Under the pieces are notes generated by a model. The model had not been told where the DNA came from and did not search any database. It saw only the letters and a program-made list of their open reading frames with translations. 64,000 bases of DNA from Opitutia bacterium. GTDB taxonomy: Bacteria > Verrucomicrobiota > Verrucomicrobiia > Opitutales > UBA953. This document shows positions 27,732 through 36,749 of this stretch, piece by piece. The position numbers and the translations under genes are program-made. Location of the stretch: assembly GCA_003569245.1 (NCBI GenBank), contig BGOM01000019.1, positions 62,001 through 126,000 on the forward strand. The letters run 5' to 3'. Every line of letters starts with the position of its first letter. Within the stretch, counting starts at the first letter, position 1.

Positions 27732-27810
27732 TTTCAAGCAGTCCGGGGAGGCGAAAAATCGCCAGCCAGAAGGCGGGTTGCCTAAAAAAAGCCTAAAATA
27801 GTCGCTTCGG

Positions 27811-27826
27811 ACGTGCGGGAGCACGT
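27811..27826 (+). promoter_or_regulatory. leader hairpin ahead of the barrel-protein gene
   Basis: ACGTGC-GGGA-GCACGT is a perfect 6-bp stem closed by a GNRA tetraloop. It lies 40 bases before the ATG, in a 135-base gap that also holds TAAAAT (a possible -10, 27794-27799) without a convincing -35. It could stabilise the mRNA 5' end. No function is shown. Confidence 0.3.
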
Positions 27827-27866
27827 TTGGCGGCTTTGGCACGGGGCAAGCATAAGGGGAGTCGCC

Positions 27867-28671
27867 ATGAAGCACATCACCGCACTCACCCTCACCACCC
27901 TCCTCGCCGCGACCGGTCTTGCCCAGACCGCCGCCGCTCCCGCCGCCTCTCCGGTCTCCTACGACCTGACGGCCGGGTACGACAGCGAGTACTACTACCG
28001 CGGCCTCTGGTTCTCCAACCAGAACGCCTGGTACAACATCGGCGCTTCCAAGAAGCTGTCCGACAAGACCACGGCCAGCGCCCTGGCCTACTACACCTCG
28101 AGCAACGACGTGCGCTCCCAGTACCAGGAGCTGGATCTCGGCGCCTCCGTGTCCTACGATGCGGGCTTCGCCACGCTGACCGCCGGCTACACGTACTTCT
28201 TCTTCTTCAACGGCTACCTCGGCAACAAGAACGGGCGCCCCGAGCCAGAGTTTCTCCCATGAGCTCTACCTGAGCGCGGCCAAGACGGTCGGCCCGGTGA
28301 ACGTCACGGCGACCTACGCCTACGACCTCTACATCGACGCCGGTTACGCCGAGCTCGCCGCGGACAAGTCCTTCACCCTGAACGACACGACCTCCCTCGT
28401 CCTCAAGGCCGCGGCGGGCTACAGCGTCGGTGGCTACTACACGCTGTTCAATCCTGCCAACGGCCAGAACGTCGGCACCGAAAGCACCTGGACCCACGTG
28501 TTGCTGAGCGCCTCCCTCCCGATCGCGCTCTCCAAGACCGCGACCCTGACGCCGTACGTCTCGTACAACATGTCCGGGGCCGGTCGTGAGGAATCCAACA
28601 CCGGCTCGATCTCCCTGGGCGCCGACGACGACCAGTTGTTCTTCGGCTTCTCCCTGAAGGCGGTCTTCTAA
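27867..28671 (+). CDS. outer-membrane beta-barrel (porin-like) protein, one frame break
   Basis: About 268 residues when joined. A signal peptide (about 1-19, ending GLAQ) is followed by alternating amphipathic strands rich in Tyr, Thr and Gly, such as 'YDLTAGYDSEYYYRGLWFS' and 'LDLGASVSYDAGFATLTAGY'. The protein ends in Phe ('SLKAVF'), the usual outer-membrane assembly signal. The YRG strand resembles the TIGR02001-type putative porins. An extra T in the TTT run at 28251-28253 breaks the frame; without it '..EPEF' continues as 'SHELYLSAAKTVGPVN'. The chosen ATG has a strong Shine-Dalgarno sequence (AAGGGGA), rare in this window, suggesting high expression. Two tandem terminators follow. Confidence 0.78.
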
Positions 28672-28678
28672 GCCTCCG

Positions 28679-28712
28679 GGCGGGCGGTCCTCGGACCGTC
28701 CGCCTCCCTTTC
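28679..28712 (+). terminator. first of two tandem terminators after the barrel-protein gene
   Basis: Arms 28679-28690 and 28693-28704 (GGCGGGCGGTCC / GGACCGTCCGCC) pair over about 11-12 positions with one G-T, followed by TCCCTTTCTC. It begins 8 bases after the stop codon. Confidence 0.6.
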
Positions 28713-28753
28713 TCGACCTGATTCAACTCAGGACGGGAGATGTCAACATAGCC

Positions 28754-28793
28754 AAGGGGCGTCTTCCGCGAGGAAGACGCCCCTTCCTTGTTT
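28754..28793 (+). terminator. second tandem terminator after the barrel-protein gene
   Basis: A 14-bp perfect stem (AAGGGGCGTCTTCC / GGAAGACGCCCCTT) with a GCGA tetraloop is followed by CCTTGTTTG. It isolates the highly expressed barrel gene from lipA. Confidence 0.75.
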
Positions 28794-28838
28794 GTAGGTT
28801 GAAAAACCCCGGAAGCGGACAATCTTGGGCCGCTACCG

Positions 28839-29726
28839 ATGATCGAGTCCGCCCGCAAACCCGATTGGCTCCGCGCCAAGCTTCCCGCCGGACCCGAGTT
28901 CCTCGCGACCAAGCAGAACGTCGACCAGCACAAGCTGCACACCGTCTGCCAGTCCGCCCAGTGCCCGAACATGGGCGAATGCTGGTCCCGGCGCTCGGCC
29001 ACGGTCATGATCCTGGGCAACGTCTGCACCCGCTCCTGCACCTTCTGCGCGGTCCAGTCCGGCCGCCCGAGCGAGCTCGACCTCGGCGAACCGCCCCGCG
29101 TGGCCGAGTCGATCGCCCAGATGAACCTGAAGCACGTCGTGATCACCTCGGTGGCCCGCGACGACCTCAAGGACGGCGGCGCCTCGGTCTGGGCGGCGAC
29201 CATCCGCGCCACCCGGCACCGCAACCCCGAGACGACCATCGAGGTCCTGCCCGCCGACTTCCGCGGCGAGCAGGTCCACCTGGACACGCTGCTCGACGCC
29301 CGCCCGGACATCCTGAACCACAACCTGGAAACCGTGGAAAGGCTCCAGCGTCCCGTCCGCAAGACGGCCCGCTACGACCGTTCCTTCTGGGTGCTGAAGC
29401 ACGCCAAGTCGCGCGACTTCATCACCAAGACCGGCATCATGCTCGGCATCGGCGAACAGAAGGACGAGGTCGCCGCCCTGCTCCGGGACATCGCCGCCGC
29501 CGAGGTCGACATCCTGACGATCGGCCAATACCTCTCGCCGAGCAAGGAACACGCCCCGATCGACCGGTGGGTCCACCCCGACGAGTTCGCGGAGTGGAAG
29601 GCGTTCGCCCTCGCCGCGGGCGTGAAGCACGTCGAATCCGGACCCTTGGTCCGTTCCTCCTACCGGGCCGACGAGCAGGCGGTGAAGTTCGCCTTGATGG
29701 AGCGGCGCCAGCGCCCGGCCCGCTGA
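28839..29726 (+). CDS. lipA: lipoyl synthase
   Basis: A 295-residue radical-SAM enzyme that inserts two sulfurs into octanoyl groups on carrier proteins. 'CQSAQCPNMGECW' is the C-x4-C-x5-C auxiliary iron-sulfur motif unique to lipoyl synthases. 'CTRSCTFCAV' is the C-x3-C-x2-C radical-SAM cluster, and 'GIMLGIGEQKDEV' follows. The C-terminal Ser of the auxiliary cluster fits 'SGPLVRSSYRADEQ'. No lipB or 2-oxoacid dehydrogenase gene is nearby. The helicase gene starts 4 bases after the stop. Confidence 0.96.
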   Translation: MIESARKPDWLRAKLPAGPEFLATKQNVDQHKLHTVCQSAQCPNMGECWSRRSATVMILGNVCTRSCTFCAVQSGRPSELDLGEPPRVAESIAQMNLKHVVITSVARDDLKDGGASVWAATIRATRHRNPETTIEVLPADFRGEQVHLDTLLDARPDILNHNLETVERLQRPVRKTARYDRSFWVLKHAKSRDFITKTGIMLGIGEQKDEVAALLRDIAAAEVDILTIGQYLSPSKEHAPIDRWVHPDEFAEWKAFALAAGVKHVESGPLVRSSYRADEQAVKFALMERRQRPAR

Positions 29727-29730
29727 GCCC

Positions 29731-31782
29731 GTGGAAGGCCTGCCCCCGATCGATTTCCGCGGCGAGCTCAACGCCGAGCAGTTCGCCGCCGTGACCTCGC
29801 GGCCGGGCCCCGCGTTGGTGCTCGCCGGCGCCGGCTCCGGCAAGACCCGCACCCTCACCTACCGCGTCGCCTGGTTGCTGCACCAAGGCGCCCGCCCTTG
29901 GGACATCCTGCTGCTCACCTTCACCAACAAGTCCGCCAAGGAGATGCTGGAGCGCGTCGAGGACCTCACCGGCGTGCCCCGGGGCCAGTTCTGGGGCGGG
30001 ACCTTCCACTCGATCGGCCAGCGCATCCTCCGCCGCAACGCGGCCGCCGCCGGACGGCAGCCGGACTTCACCATCCTCGACCAGAAGGAATCCGAGCAGC
30101 TCTTCTCCGAGGTGGTCAAGGAGACCGACGGCGCCTTCATCAAGGACAAGACGAACCCGAAGGCCGCGGTGATCCTGGACGCCTACTCCCACGCCCGTAA
30201 CACGCTGCGGCCCCTCGAAGAGGTGCTGACCGAGCGTCTGGACTGGATGAAAGGCGGCCCGGACAAGTTGCTGGCGTTCTGCGCCCGCTACGAGGCCCGC
30301 AAGGCGGAAGGCAACCTCTGCGATTTCGACGACCTGCTCGCCCTCTGGCTGAAGGTGCTCGAGACGGACCCGGCCGCCCTCGCCCACTACCGCCAGCGCT
30401 TCCAGCATATCCTGGTCGACGAGTTCCAGGACACGAACCGGTTGCAGAGCCGCATCATCGACCTGCTGGGCGACCGGCACCAGATCATGGCGGTGGGCGA
30501 CGATGCGCAGTGCATCTACACCTGGCGCGGCGCCGACTGGGAGAACATCATGGCGTTCCCGCAGCGTCATCCCGGCACGGAGTTCCACCACATCGACACC
30601 AACTACCGCTCGACGCCGGAGATCCTCGCCTTCGCCAACGAGATCCTGCGCCACCGCCCCAAGGTCGACGGCTTCGACCGCCGGTTGCTCGCCGTGCGTC
30701 CGGCCGGACCGGCGCCCACCGTCTTCACGGTCGGCGACACCTCCCAGCAGGCCAAGCTGGTGGGCCGGAAGATCCTGCAGCTGCACAACGAAGGGCACGC
30801 CTTCGGGGACATCCACGTGCTCTACCGCGCGCACTACCAGTCGCTCGAGCTGCAGATGGAACTGACCAACCTCGGGATTCCTTTCGTCATCACCAGCGGA
30901 CACAAGTTCTTCGACCTGATCCACGTCAAGGACGTGCTGGCCCACCTGCGCTTCGTGCACAACCCCCGCGACCAGGTGGCCCTCTCCCGCCTGCTCTGCC
31001 TGCTGCCCAAGGTCGGCCCCGTGGCCGCCAACCGCATCACCCAGGCCGCGCAGGAAGTCGAGGCCGCCCAAGGGCGCGGCCTCGTCCGCGCGCTGCGCGA
31101 CCCGGCCGTGCTGCGCAAGGTACCCGAGACGGCCAAGGACGATTTCAACGACCTCACCATCACCCTCGAGGACATGCTCGAGGGCCTCGAGGCCGCCCGG
31201 GCCAAGCCGGCGCCGACCAACCCGGCGCCCGACCTCTTCACCGCGGCCACCGAGGCGAGCTCCGTGAAGGTGGCGCGCACCCCCGCCGAGACGACGCGCG
31301 TCTGCATCGAGGGCTGGTACGGCACCCACCTCAAGACGCTCTTCCCCGACTGGCGCGACCGCGAGCAGGACCTCACGGGACTGCTGGGTTTCGCCGCGAA
31401 GTTCGAGGACCTCGGTGACCTCGTCGCGCAGGTTGCCCTGCTCAACGGGGAGTCTTCCGACAAGAAAGCCGAGCCCGAGGAGGACATGCTCCGGCTCACG
31501 ACCATCCACCAGTCGAAGGGCCTCGAGTTTCCGATCGTCTTCCTGCTCGGGGTCGCCGACGGGCTGCTCCCGCTGACCCGGGCGATCGACGACGGCGACG
31601 TCGAGGAGGAGCGCCGGCTCTTCTACGTGGCCTGCACCCGCGCCGAGAACATGCTCTTCCTTTTCGCGCCCCGCTTCGCCGTTTCGGGCGAGGGCTACCG
31701 CCCCTTGGACCCCTGCCGTTTCCTCGAGGAAATGAGCCCGGATTGTTACGAATTGGCGGATTACGCCCACCGCCGGCTTTAG
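29731..31782 (+). CDS. UvrD/PcrA/Rep-family superfamily 1 DNA helicase
   Basis: A 683-residue cytoplasmic 3'-5' helicase with a GTG start 4 bases after lipA. Motifs in order: 'FAAVTSRPGPALVLAGAGSG' with Walker A KTR, 'LLLTFTNKSAKEM' (Ia), 'LVDEFQDTN' (II), 'GDDAQCIYTWRGA' (III), 'NYRSTPEIL' (IV), 'TIHQSKGLEFPIVF' (V) and 'EERRLFYVACTRAE' (VI). The length is close to Rep/PcrA (about 670-720). It is likely to act in repair or in clearing replication blocks. UvrD, PcrA and Rep cannot be told apart from sequence alone. Confidence 0.93.
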   Translation: MEGLPPIDFRGELNAEQFAAVTSRPGPALVLAGAGSGKTRTLTYRVAWLLHQGARPWDILLLTFTNKSAKEMLERVEDLTGVPRGQFWGGTFHSIGQRILRRNAAAAGRQPDFTILDQKESEQLFSEVVKETDGAFIKDKTNPKAAVILDAYSHARNTLRPLEEVLTERLDWMKGGPDKLLAFCARYEARKAEGNLCDFDDLLALWLKVLETDPAALAHYRQRFQHILVDEFQDTNRLQSRIIDLLGDRHQIMAVGDDAQCIYTWRGADWENIMAFPQRHPGTEFHHIDTNYRSTPEILAFANEILRHRPKVDGFDRRLLAVRPAGPAPTVFTVGDTSQQAKLVGRKILQLHNEGHAFGDIHVLYRAHYQSLELQMELTNLGIPFVITSGHKFFDLIHVKDVLAHLRFVHNPRDQVALSRLLCLLPKVGPVAANRITQAAQEVEAAQGRGLVRALRDPAVLRKVPETAKDDFNDLTITLEDMLEGLEAARAKPAPTNPAPDLFTAATEASSVKVARTPAETTRVCIEGWYGTHLKTLFPDWRDREQDLTGLLGFAAKFEDLGDLVAQVALLNGESSDKKAEPEEDMLRLTTIHQSKGLEFPIVFLLGVADGLLPLTRAIDDGDVEEERRLFYVACTRAENMLFLFAPRFAVSGEGYRPLDPCRFLEEMSPDCYELADYAHRRL

Positions 31783-31814
31783 TCCGGGTATGACGCGGAC
31801 CCGGGGGTAGGTGC

Positions 31815-31843
31815 TTGCCATTGCCAAGGGTGGGCCTTTATGA
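31815..31843 (+). promoter_or_regulatory. putative sigma-70 promoter of serA
   Basis: TTGCCA (31815-31820), exactly 17 bases, then TTATGA (31838-31843). It lies in the 89-base gap after the helicase gene, and a start about 7 bases on would leave a leader of roughly 22 nt before serA. Confidence 0.6.
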
Positions 31844-31871
31844 CTCAAACCAATCTTTATACGCCATCGCC

Positions 31872-33461
31872 ATGCCTAAGGTACTCGTCGCCGACAAGAT
31901 CTCGCCCACCGGGGTCGCCCTCCTCAAGTCCCAGCCGGGTTATGAGGTCATCGAAGCCTACGGCTCCACCCCGGAGAAGATCCTGACGCTCGTCGGCGAC
32001 GTCCACGCCATCCTCGTCCGTTCCGAGACCCAGATCACCAAGGAAGTCCTGGCCGCCGCCCACCGCCTCGTCTGCGTCGGCCGCGCCGGCGTGGGGGTCG
32101 ACAACATCGACGTCGACGCGGCCACCGAACGCGGCGTGATCGTGATGAACACCCCCTCGGGCAACACCATCGCGACCGCCGAGCTGACCTTCACCCACCT
32201 GCTCTCCCTCGCCCGCCCCGTGCCCGAGGCCGTCCAGTCGATGCGCGAAGGCAAGTGGGACCGCAAGACCCTCTCCGGCACCGAGCTCTTCGGCAAGACC
32301 CTCGGCGTGCTCGGCCTCGGCCGCATCGGCGCCGAGGTCGCCAAGCGCGCCCTCGCCTTCGGCATGAAGGTCGCCGCCTACGACCCCTACCTCACCGAGG
32401 CCCGCGCCAAGTCGCTCGGCGTCATCATGGCCACCCTCGACGAGGTCTTCGTGACCGCCGACTACATCACCGTGCACATGCCCCTCACGGAGCAGACCGA
32501 GGGCATGGTCAACGCCGCGGCGTTCGCCAAGATGAAGAAAGGCGTCAAGATCGTGAACTGCGCCCGCGGCGGCATCGTCGACGAGGCCGCGCTCGCGGCC
32601 GCCCTCGCCTCCGGCCAATGCGGCGGCTGCGGCTTCGACGTGTTCGTCGAGGAGCCCCTCGCCAAGGACCATCCGCTGCGCTCGCTGCCCAAGGCCCACC
32701 TCTCCCCGCACCTCGGCGCCTCCACCTCGGAAGCCCAGGAGAACGTCGGCGTCGAGGTCGCCGAGGCCGCCATCACCGTGCTCGGCGGCGGCTCGCCCGC
32801 CAACGCGGTCAACCTGCCTTCCGTCGACTCGCAGACGCTCGCGGCCATCCGCCCCTTCCAGAGCCTGGCCGAGAAGCTCGGCGCCATCGCCCGCCAGCTG
32901 GCCGCCCCGGGTCGCGTCGAGTCGCTCCGCCTGACCACCTTCGGCGCCGGCTCCGAGCAGGGCGCCTCGGCCATCGCTCGCTCCATCCAGCGCGGCTACC
33001 TGCGCGGCATCAGCGAAGGCGTCAACGACGTCAACGCCCCGAGCAAGCTCAAGGCCCTCGGCGTCGAGGTCCAGTCCGTGCGCTCCTCGGCCGAGGCCGA
33101 CTACAAGGAACTCGTGCTCGTCGAGGCCTTCCTCGCGGGCGGCAAGTCCGTCTCCGTCGCCGGCACGATCCTCGGCAAGGCCCACTCGCCCCGCATCGTC
33201 TCGATCAACGGCCGCACCCTCGAGTTCGTCCCCGAGGGCAAGCTGCTCCTCATCGAGAACCAGGATCAGCCCGGCATCATCGGCGCGCTCGGCACCCTGC
33301 TCGCGCAGGAACGCGTGAACATCGCCAACATGGCGCTCAGCCGCACCGGCGGCGCGAACGCCCTCGCCGTCTACCAGCTCGACACCGCCCCCGGCGCGGC
33401 CGCCCTCGCGGAGATCCTCCGCAACCCGGCGATCGTCAGCGCCAAGCTGATCGACGCCTAA
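31872..33461 (+). CDS. serA: D-3-phosphoglycerate dehydrogenase
   Basis: A 529-residue first enzyme of serine synthesis. The Rossmann site is 'LGVLGLGRIGAEVAK'. The active-site Arg region is 'NCARGGIVDEAAL' and the catalytic His is in 'HLSPHLGASTSEAQ'. After the catalytic part (about 1-310) come the intervening domain of the long type-I enzymes and a C-terminal ACT domain ('IENQDQPGIIGALGTLLA') that usually binds serine for feedback inhibition. The chosen ATG matches the family N-terminus (MPKVLVADKIS). plsY starts 3 bases after the stop. Confidence 0.96.
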   Translation: MPKVLVADKISPTGVALLKSQPGYEVIEAYGSTPEKILTLVGDVHAILVRSETQITKEVLAAAHRLVCVGRAGVGVDNIDVDAATERGVIVMNTPSGNTIATAELTFTHLLSLARPVPEAVQSMREGKWDRKTLSGTELFGKTLGVLGLGRIGAEVAKRALAFGMKVAAYDPYLTEARAKSLGVIMATLDEVFVTADYITVHMPLTEQTEGMVNAAAFAKMKKGVKIVNCARGGIVDEAALAAALASGQCGGCGFDVFVEEPLAKDHPLRSLPKAHLSPHLGASTSEAQENVGVEVAEAAITVLGGGSPANAVNLPSVDSQTLAAIRPFQSLAEKLGAIARQLAAPGRVESLRLTTFGAGSEQGASAIARSIQRGYLRGISEGVNDVNAPSKLKALGVEVQSVRSSAEADYKELVLVEAFLAGGKSVSVAGTILGKAHSPRIVSINGRTLEFVPEGKLLLIENQDQPGIIGALGTLLAQERVNIANMALSRTGGANALAVYQLDTAPGAAALAEILRNPAIVSAKLIDA

Positions 33462-33464
33462 GCG

Positions 33465-34118
33465 ATGTTCCTGGCGCTCGGCATCTTCGCCGTCCTCGGC
33501 TACCTCCTGGGTTCCGTCAACTTCGCCGTGCTCGTGGCGAAGAAGCATGGCGTCGACATCCTGAAGGCCGGCTCCGGCAACCCCGGCGCGACCAACGTCA
33601 AGCGCGTGCTCGGCAAGGGGCCGGGCAACCTGGTCTTCGCCCTCGACGCCCTCAAGGGTTTCGTCGGCACCGGTCTGCCCTACCTCCTGATCACGGTCGT
33701 GGTCGAGCCCCCGGACCCGGCCCGGCGCGCCGAGGAGCAATTCCTGCTTTGCATCGCCGGCTTCGTCGGCACCTTGCTCGGCCACTGCTTCTCCTGCTTC
33801 CTCGGTTTCAAGGGCGGCAAGGGCGTGGCCTCGACCATCGGCGGCCTGCTCGTCCTCCTGCCCGTGCCGATCGTCATCGGCGCCGCGATCTGGGGCGTCG
33901 TCTTCGCCCTCTCGCGCTACGTCTCCCTCGCCTCGATCGCGCTCGGCGTCTCCCTCCCCCTCTCCTGCTGGCTCCTGCCGCTCGCCACCTCCCTGAGGTT
34001 CGGCCCGGCCGAGTTCTGGTTCGCCGCGGCCCTCGCCGCGTTCAACGTCTGGACCCACCGGTCCAACCTCGGTCGCCTGCTCGCCGGCACCGAGAACCGC
34101 TTCGAGAAGAAAGCCTGA
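33465..34118 (+). CDS. plsY: glycerol-3-phosphate acyltransferase PlsY
   Basis: A 217-residue polytopic membrane enzyme that transfers acyl groups from acyl-phosphate to glycerol-3-phosphate, the first step of phospholipid synthesis. Conserved loops: 'GSVNFAVLVAKKHGVDILKA' and 'GSGNPGATNVKRVLGKGPG' (motif 1), 'GHCFSCFLGFKGGKGVAST' (motif 2, phosphate-binding), and 'HRSNLGRLLAGTENRF' (motif 3). It is embedded in an amino-acid biosynthesis cluster, with gaps of 3 bases upstream and 10 downstream. The acyl-phosphate synthase PlsX is not in the window. Confidence 0.95.
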   Translation: MFLALGIFAVLGYLLGSVNFAVLVAKKHGVDILKAGSGNPGATNVKRVLGKGPGNLVFALDALKGFVGTGLPYLLITVVVEPPDPARRAEEQFLLCIAGFVGTLLGHCFSCFLGFKGGKGVASTIGGLLVLLPVPIVIGAAIWGVVFALSRYVSLASIALGVSLPLSCWLLPLATSLRFGPAEFWFAAALAAFNVWTHRSNLGRLLAGTENRFEKKA

Positions 34119-34128
34119 CCCTTTCGCA

Positions 34129-35460
34129 ATGACCGCCCCTCGCACCATCGGCATCGGCATCCTCGGCCTCGGCACCGTCGGCCAAGGCGTCTGGAAGCAC
34201 CTCACCGAGAAGCAGACCGACCTCGAGTCGCGCCTCGGCGTGAAGCTCGACCTCCGCCGCGCGGCGGTACGCGACCTGAAGAAGAAGCGCGCGGTCAAGG
34301 TGCCTTCCGCCAAGACCACCCGCAACCCGCTCGAGGTCGTCGACGACCCCAGGATCCACGTCGTGTGCGAGCTCATCGGCGGCACCACGGTCGCCCGGGA
34401 ACTGACCCTGCGCGCCCTCCGCGCCGGCAAGGTCGTCGTCTCCGCCAACAAGGCGCTGCTCTGCCAGCATGGCCCGGAGATCTTCGACGCCGTCCGCCGG
34501 CACGGCGGCCAGTTCCTCTTCGAGGCCAGCGTCGCCGGCGGCATCCCCATCATCAAGGCCATCCGCGAGGGGCTCGTGGCGAACCGCTTCGACCTGATCG
34601 TCGGCATCCTCAACGGCACCTGCAACCACATCCTCACGCGCATGGGCGAGGACGGCCTCTCCTTCGCCGACGCGCTGAAGGAAGCCCAGGAACTCGGCTA
34701 CGCCGAGGCCGACCCGACGCTCGACGTCGAAGGTATCGACGTCTTCCACAAGGCCTCGATCCTCGCCTGGCTCGCCCACGGCAAGTGGGCGCCGCGCAAC
34801 CGCACCCTCGTCGAGGGCATCCGCCACATCGGCCCGGCCGACATCGACTTCGCCCGCCGCTTCGGCTTCGCGCTCAAGCACCTCGCCGTCATCCGCCGCG
34901 ACTTCCGGGCCGGCTGGATGACCGTCGGCGTCTACCCCGCCCTCGTCCCCAACCGCGACATCCTCGCGCGCGTCTCGGGCGTGAACAACGGCATCACCCT
35001 GCGCGGCGACGTGGTCGGCGCGACGACCCTGACCGGGCGCGGCGCGGGCGGCGACGCCACCGCCTCCGCGGTGATCGGCGACATCGTGGACGCCATCGCC
35101 GCCCTGACCGGCGCGGCCAACCCCGGCCTCTCCGCGGAGAGCCTCGCCGCCCGCGAAAGCCAGGGTCGCAAGGTCCGCATGGCCGACCTCCCCGAGATCG
35201 TCTCGCCGTTCTACCTTCGCCTGTCGCTGCTCGACAAGGCCGGCGTCTCCGAGGGCGTCTACCGCATCTTCTCCAAGCACAAGGTCTCCATCGCGCGCGT
35301 CATCCAGTACGAGCACCCGAACCAGGGCCGCGGCACCGTCACCCTCTCGACCTACCCGGTGAACGAGCAGAAGATGTCCAAGGTCTTGACAGAGCTCCGC
35401 CGCCTCAAGACGGTGCTCGAAGAGCCCGTCGTGCTCCGCATCTTCTCCCCCGAATCCTAA
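34129..35460 (+). CDS. hom: homoserine dehydrogenase
   Basis: A 443-residue NAD(P)-dependent enzyme converting aspartate semialdehyde to homoserine on the way to threonine and methionine. 'GILGLGTVGQGVWKHL' is the nucleotide site. 'VSANKALL' and 'LNGTCNHILTRM' are the diagnostic catalytic blocks. The C-terminal 80 residues ('VSEGVYRIFSKHKVSIARVI') form an ACT domain for amino-acid feedback. The aspartokinase gene begins 2 bases after the stop, so the first and third steps of the pathway are co-transcribed as separate, unfused enzymes. Confidence 0.96.
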   Translation: MTAPRTIGIGILGLGTVGQGVWKHLTEKQTDLESRLGVKLDLRRAAVRDLKKKRAVKVPSAKTTRNPLEVVDDPRIHVVCELIGGTTVARELTLRALRAGKVVVSANKALLCQHGPEIFDAVRRHGGQFLFEASVAGGIPIIKAIREGLVANRFDLIVGILNGTCNHILTRMGEDGLSFADALKEAQELGYAEADPTLDVEGIDVFHKASILAWLAHGKWAPRNRTLVEGIRHIGPADIDFARRFGFALKHLAVIRRDFRAGWMTVGVYPALVPNRDILARVSGVNNGITLRGDVVGATTLTGRGAGGDATASAVIGDIVDAIAALTGAANPGLSAESLAARESQGRKVRMADLPEIVSPFYLRLSLLDKAGVSEGVYRIFSKHKVSIARVIQYEHPNQGRGTVTLSTYPVNEQKMSKVLTELRRLKTVLEEPVVLRIFSPES

Positions 35461-35462
35461 GG

Positions 35463-36679
35463 ATGGCCCTGATTGTCCAGAAATACGGCGGCACTTCCGT
35501 CGGCAACGTCGACCGCATCCAGAATGTGGCGGCCAAGATCAAGGAGCAGTGGTCCCGGGGGCACCGGCTCGTGGTCGTCGTCTCCGCCCGCAGCGGCGTG
35601 ACCAACGACCTGATCGCCCGCGCCAAGGCCCTGCAGAAACTCCCCGACGAACGCGAGATGGACGTCCTCATGGCCGTCGGCGAACAGGAGACCATCGCGC
35701 TCACCGTCATGGCGCTCCACGCCATCGGCGTGCCCGCCGTCTCCGCACGGGCGCCCAGGCCGGCATCTTCACCGACGACATCCACACCCGCGCCCGCATC
35801 ACCCGGATCTCCGGCGGCGACCTCCTCGCCCGCCTCGACGAGGGCAAGGTGGTCGTGGTCGCGGGCTTCCAGGGCGTGACCGAGCAAGGCGAGGTCACGA
35901 CGCTCGGCCGCGGGGGCTCCGACCTGACCGCGATCGCCGTGGCCGCCTCCATCAAGGCCGACCTCTGCCAGATCTACACCGACGTCGACGGCGTCTACAC
36001 CGCCGACCCGCGCATCGTGCTCAACGCGAGCAAGCTGCCCGAGATCTCCTACGAGGAGATGCTCGAGCTCGCCTCCAGCGGCTCCAAGGTGATGCAGTCG
36101 CGCTCCGTGGAGTTCGCGCAGAAGTACAACGTCCCCTTCGAAGTCCGCTCCTCCTTCAACGACCAACCCGGTACCCTCGTGAAAGCCATCGCCAAAACCC
36201 TCGAAGACGCGGCCATCGCCGGCGTCGCCCTCGACCGCCTGCAGACCCGCGTGACGGTCAGCGACCTGCCCGACAACCCGCAGGCGTTCGCCGCCCTCTT
36301 CGACGACCTCGGCGAAGCCGGGCTCAGCGTCGACATGATCATCAAGAACCTCGGCAAGGACGGTAAGTCCAACCTCACGTTCTCGGTCACCACCGACCAG
36401 TTCAGCCGCGTCGAGAAGGTCGTCGGCGAGACGCTGAAGAAGCTCGGCTCGGGCTCCGTCCGCTCCGCGGGCGAGATCTCCAAACTCTCCATCGTGGGCG
36501 TCGGGATGATCTCCCACCCCGGCGTCGCGGGCACCTTGTTCAAGGCCCTGGCCTCCGTCGGGGTGAACAGCGAGCTCATCACGACCTCCGAGATCAAGAT
36601 CTCGGTCGCCCTGGAGCCCGCCAAGGCCGATGCCGCCGTCCGCGCCGTGCACACGGCCTTCGGTCTGGACAAGGCCTGA
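35463..36679 (+). CDS. lysC: aspartate kinase, one frame break
   Basis: About 405 residues when joined. 'IVQKYGGTSVGN' is the N-terminal signature of aspartokinases. 'AVGEQETIALTVMAL', 'TLGRGGSDLTAIAVA' and 'YTDVDGVYTADPRIV' complete the kinase domain. Two ACT domains follow (about residues 265-400). One base is missing around 35744-35746, where 'VPAVS' should run into 'TGAQAGIFTDDI'. The two halves are otherwise complete, so a sequence error is the likely cause. It phosphorylates aspartate as the entry to the Lys/Thr/Met branch and is probably feedback-regulated through the ACT domains. Confidence 0.93.
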
Positions 36680-36701
36680 GCCGCCCGCACTCCCCTCTTG
36701 C

Positions 36702-36749
36702 CCGAGGCATCGGACCGACCATTGTCGGGTCGATGCCTCGGTTGTTTCT
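36702..36749 (+). terminator. terminator-like hairpin containing the next gene's ATG
   Basis: An 11-bp perfect stem (36702-36712 with 36731-36741; CCGAGGCATCG / CGATGCCTCGG) is followed by TTGTTTCT. It lies 22 bases after lysC. The ATG at 36733 is inside the 3' arm, so folding would both end transcription and hide the start codon. Confidence 0.6.

Noticed and set aside
28706-28745. A - strand TTGACA (28741-28736) between the two hairpins after the barrel gene, possibly driving an antisense RNA
   Set aside because: The resulting transcript would be only a few tens of bases before meeting the first hairpin, and no -10 box is convincing.
35463-36679. Programmed frameshifting in aspartokinase and other split genes
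   Set aside because: No slippery heptamer with downstream structure is common to the sites, both insertions and deletions occur, and unrelated genes are hit. Sequence error is simpler.
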